Positions 39,901-39,927 of a stretch of 39,927 nt of DNA are shown in pieces; within the stretch, counting starts at the first letter, position 1, and each line of letters starts with the position of its first letter. This DNA is from Methylophilales bacterium LSUCC0135 (GTDB lineage: Bacteria > Pseudomonadota > Gammaproteobacteria > Burkholderiales > Methylophilaceae), in the NCBI GenBank assembly GCA_001704575.1, contig MCAW01000017.1, positions 1-39,927 of the forward strand, read 5' to 3'. The notes beneath the pieces are model-generated. The model did no database searches. It was not told where the DNA came from and was given only the letters and a program-made list of their open reading frames with translations. Both the position numbers and the translations under genes were made by a program.

Positions 39901-39927
39901 CATTTATTCCGATTTACTGCCTCTTCT

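Noticed and set aside
1-39927. CRISPR array, rRNA or tRNA genes
   Set aside because: No regularly spaced repeats with unique spacers, and no rRNA or tRNA cloverleaf features were seen on either strand.

Overview
This window looks like a betaproteobacterial chromosome, probably order Nitrosomonadales (Methylophilaceae or Gallionellaceae type). The evidence is moderately high GC, the gene content (dapC, mnmC, pilU, SPINDLY-type glycosyltransferase) and a PqqA peptide of proteobacterial methylotroph type. The assignment is an inference from gene style, not from a marker gene.

Layout. 1-265 is the end of an IS1595-type insertion sequence whose transposase is frameshifted by a 16-bp tandem duplication. 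351-9125 is ordinary core genome: a flavin-binding PPOX-fold protein, a TerB-like protein, a beta-CASP RNase, mutL, a YefM/YoeB-type toxin-antitoxin pair wedged between mutL and miaA, dapC and an EamA transporter. 9208-18495 carries an OmpA-type lipoprotein, pilU, an mnmC/SPINDLY glycosyltransferase pair and a modABC molybdate operon with a methyltransferase as fourth gene.

18567-27439 is a tightly packed minus-strand operon of ten genes. It is headed by a MerR-type regulator with a cobalamin domain that carries the signature residues of the CarH/LitR light sensors. Downstream lie two cyclopropane-synthase-like methyltransferases, DUF2878, DUF1295, DUF6134-like, a lipocalin, a fatty-acid desaturase, an FAD amine oxidase and DUF1365. 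This reads as a light-responsive membrane-lipid modification programme. Divergent from it are a PQQ-type quinoprotein lipoprotein and an outer-membrane phospholipase A. Then comes an arsenic operon, arsR-arsI-ACR3-arsC, with a clear operator palindrome.

From about 33.15 kb the window becomes accessory DNA. A low-GC segment holding a cupin gene lies between two 163-bp direct repeats. Next is a minus-strand operon with phage/ICE-like functions: two small hypothetical genes, ArdC-type antirestriction, a Sak3/DUF1071 annealing protein and a YqaJ exonuclease. The exonuclease is interrupted by an in-frame amber codon. Divergent from this operon is a hemerythrin plus macrodomain pair. The window ends with a solitary pqqA gene of 23 codons, each of the last two genes being bounded by similar UUCG-type or ACAAG-loop terminators.

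The most unusual points are the amber-split recombination exonuclease, the B12-photoreceptor-headed lipid operon with tandem repeats in front of it, the toxin-antitoxin pair coupled to miaA, the repeat-flanked cupin segment whose repeats end inside a terminator stem, and the orphan pqqA whose terminator has been captured as the 3' end of the macrodomain gene.
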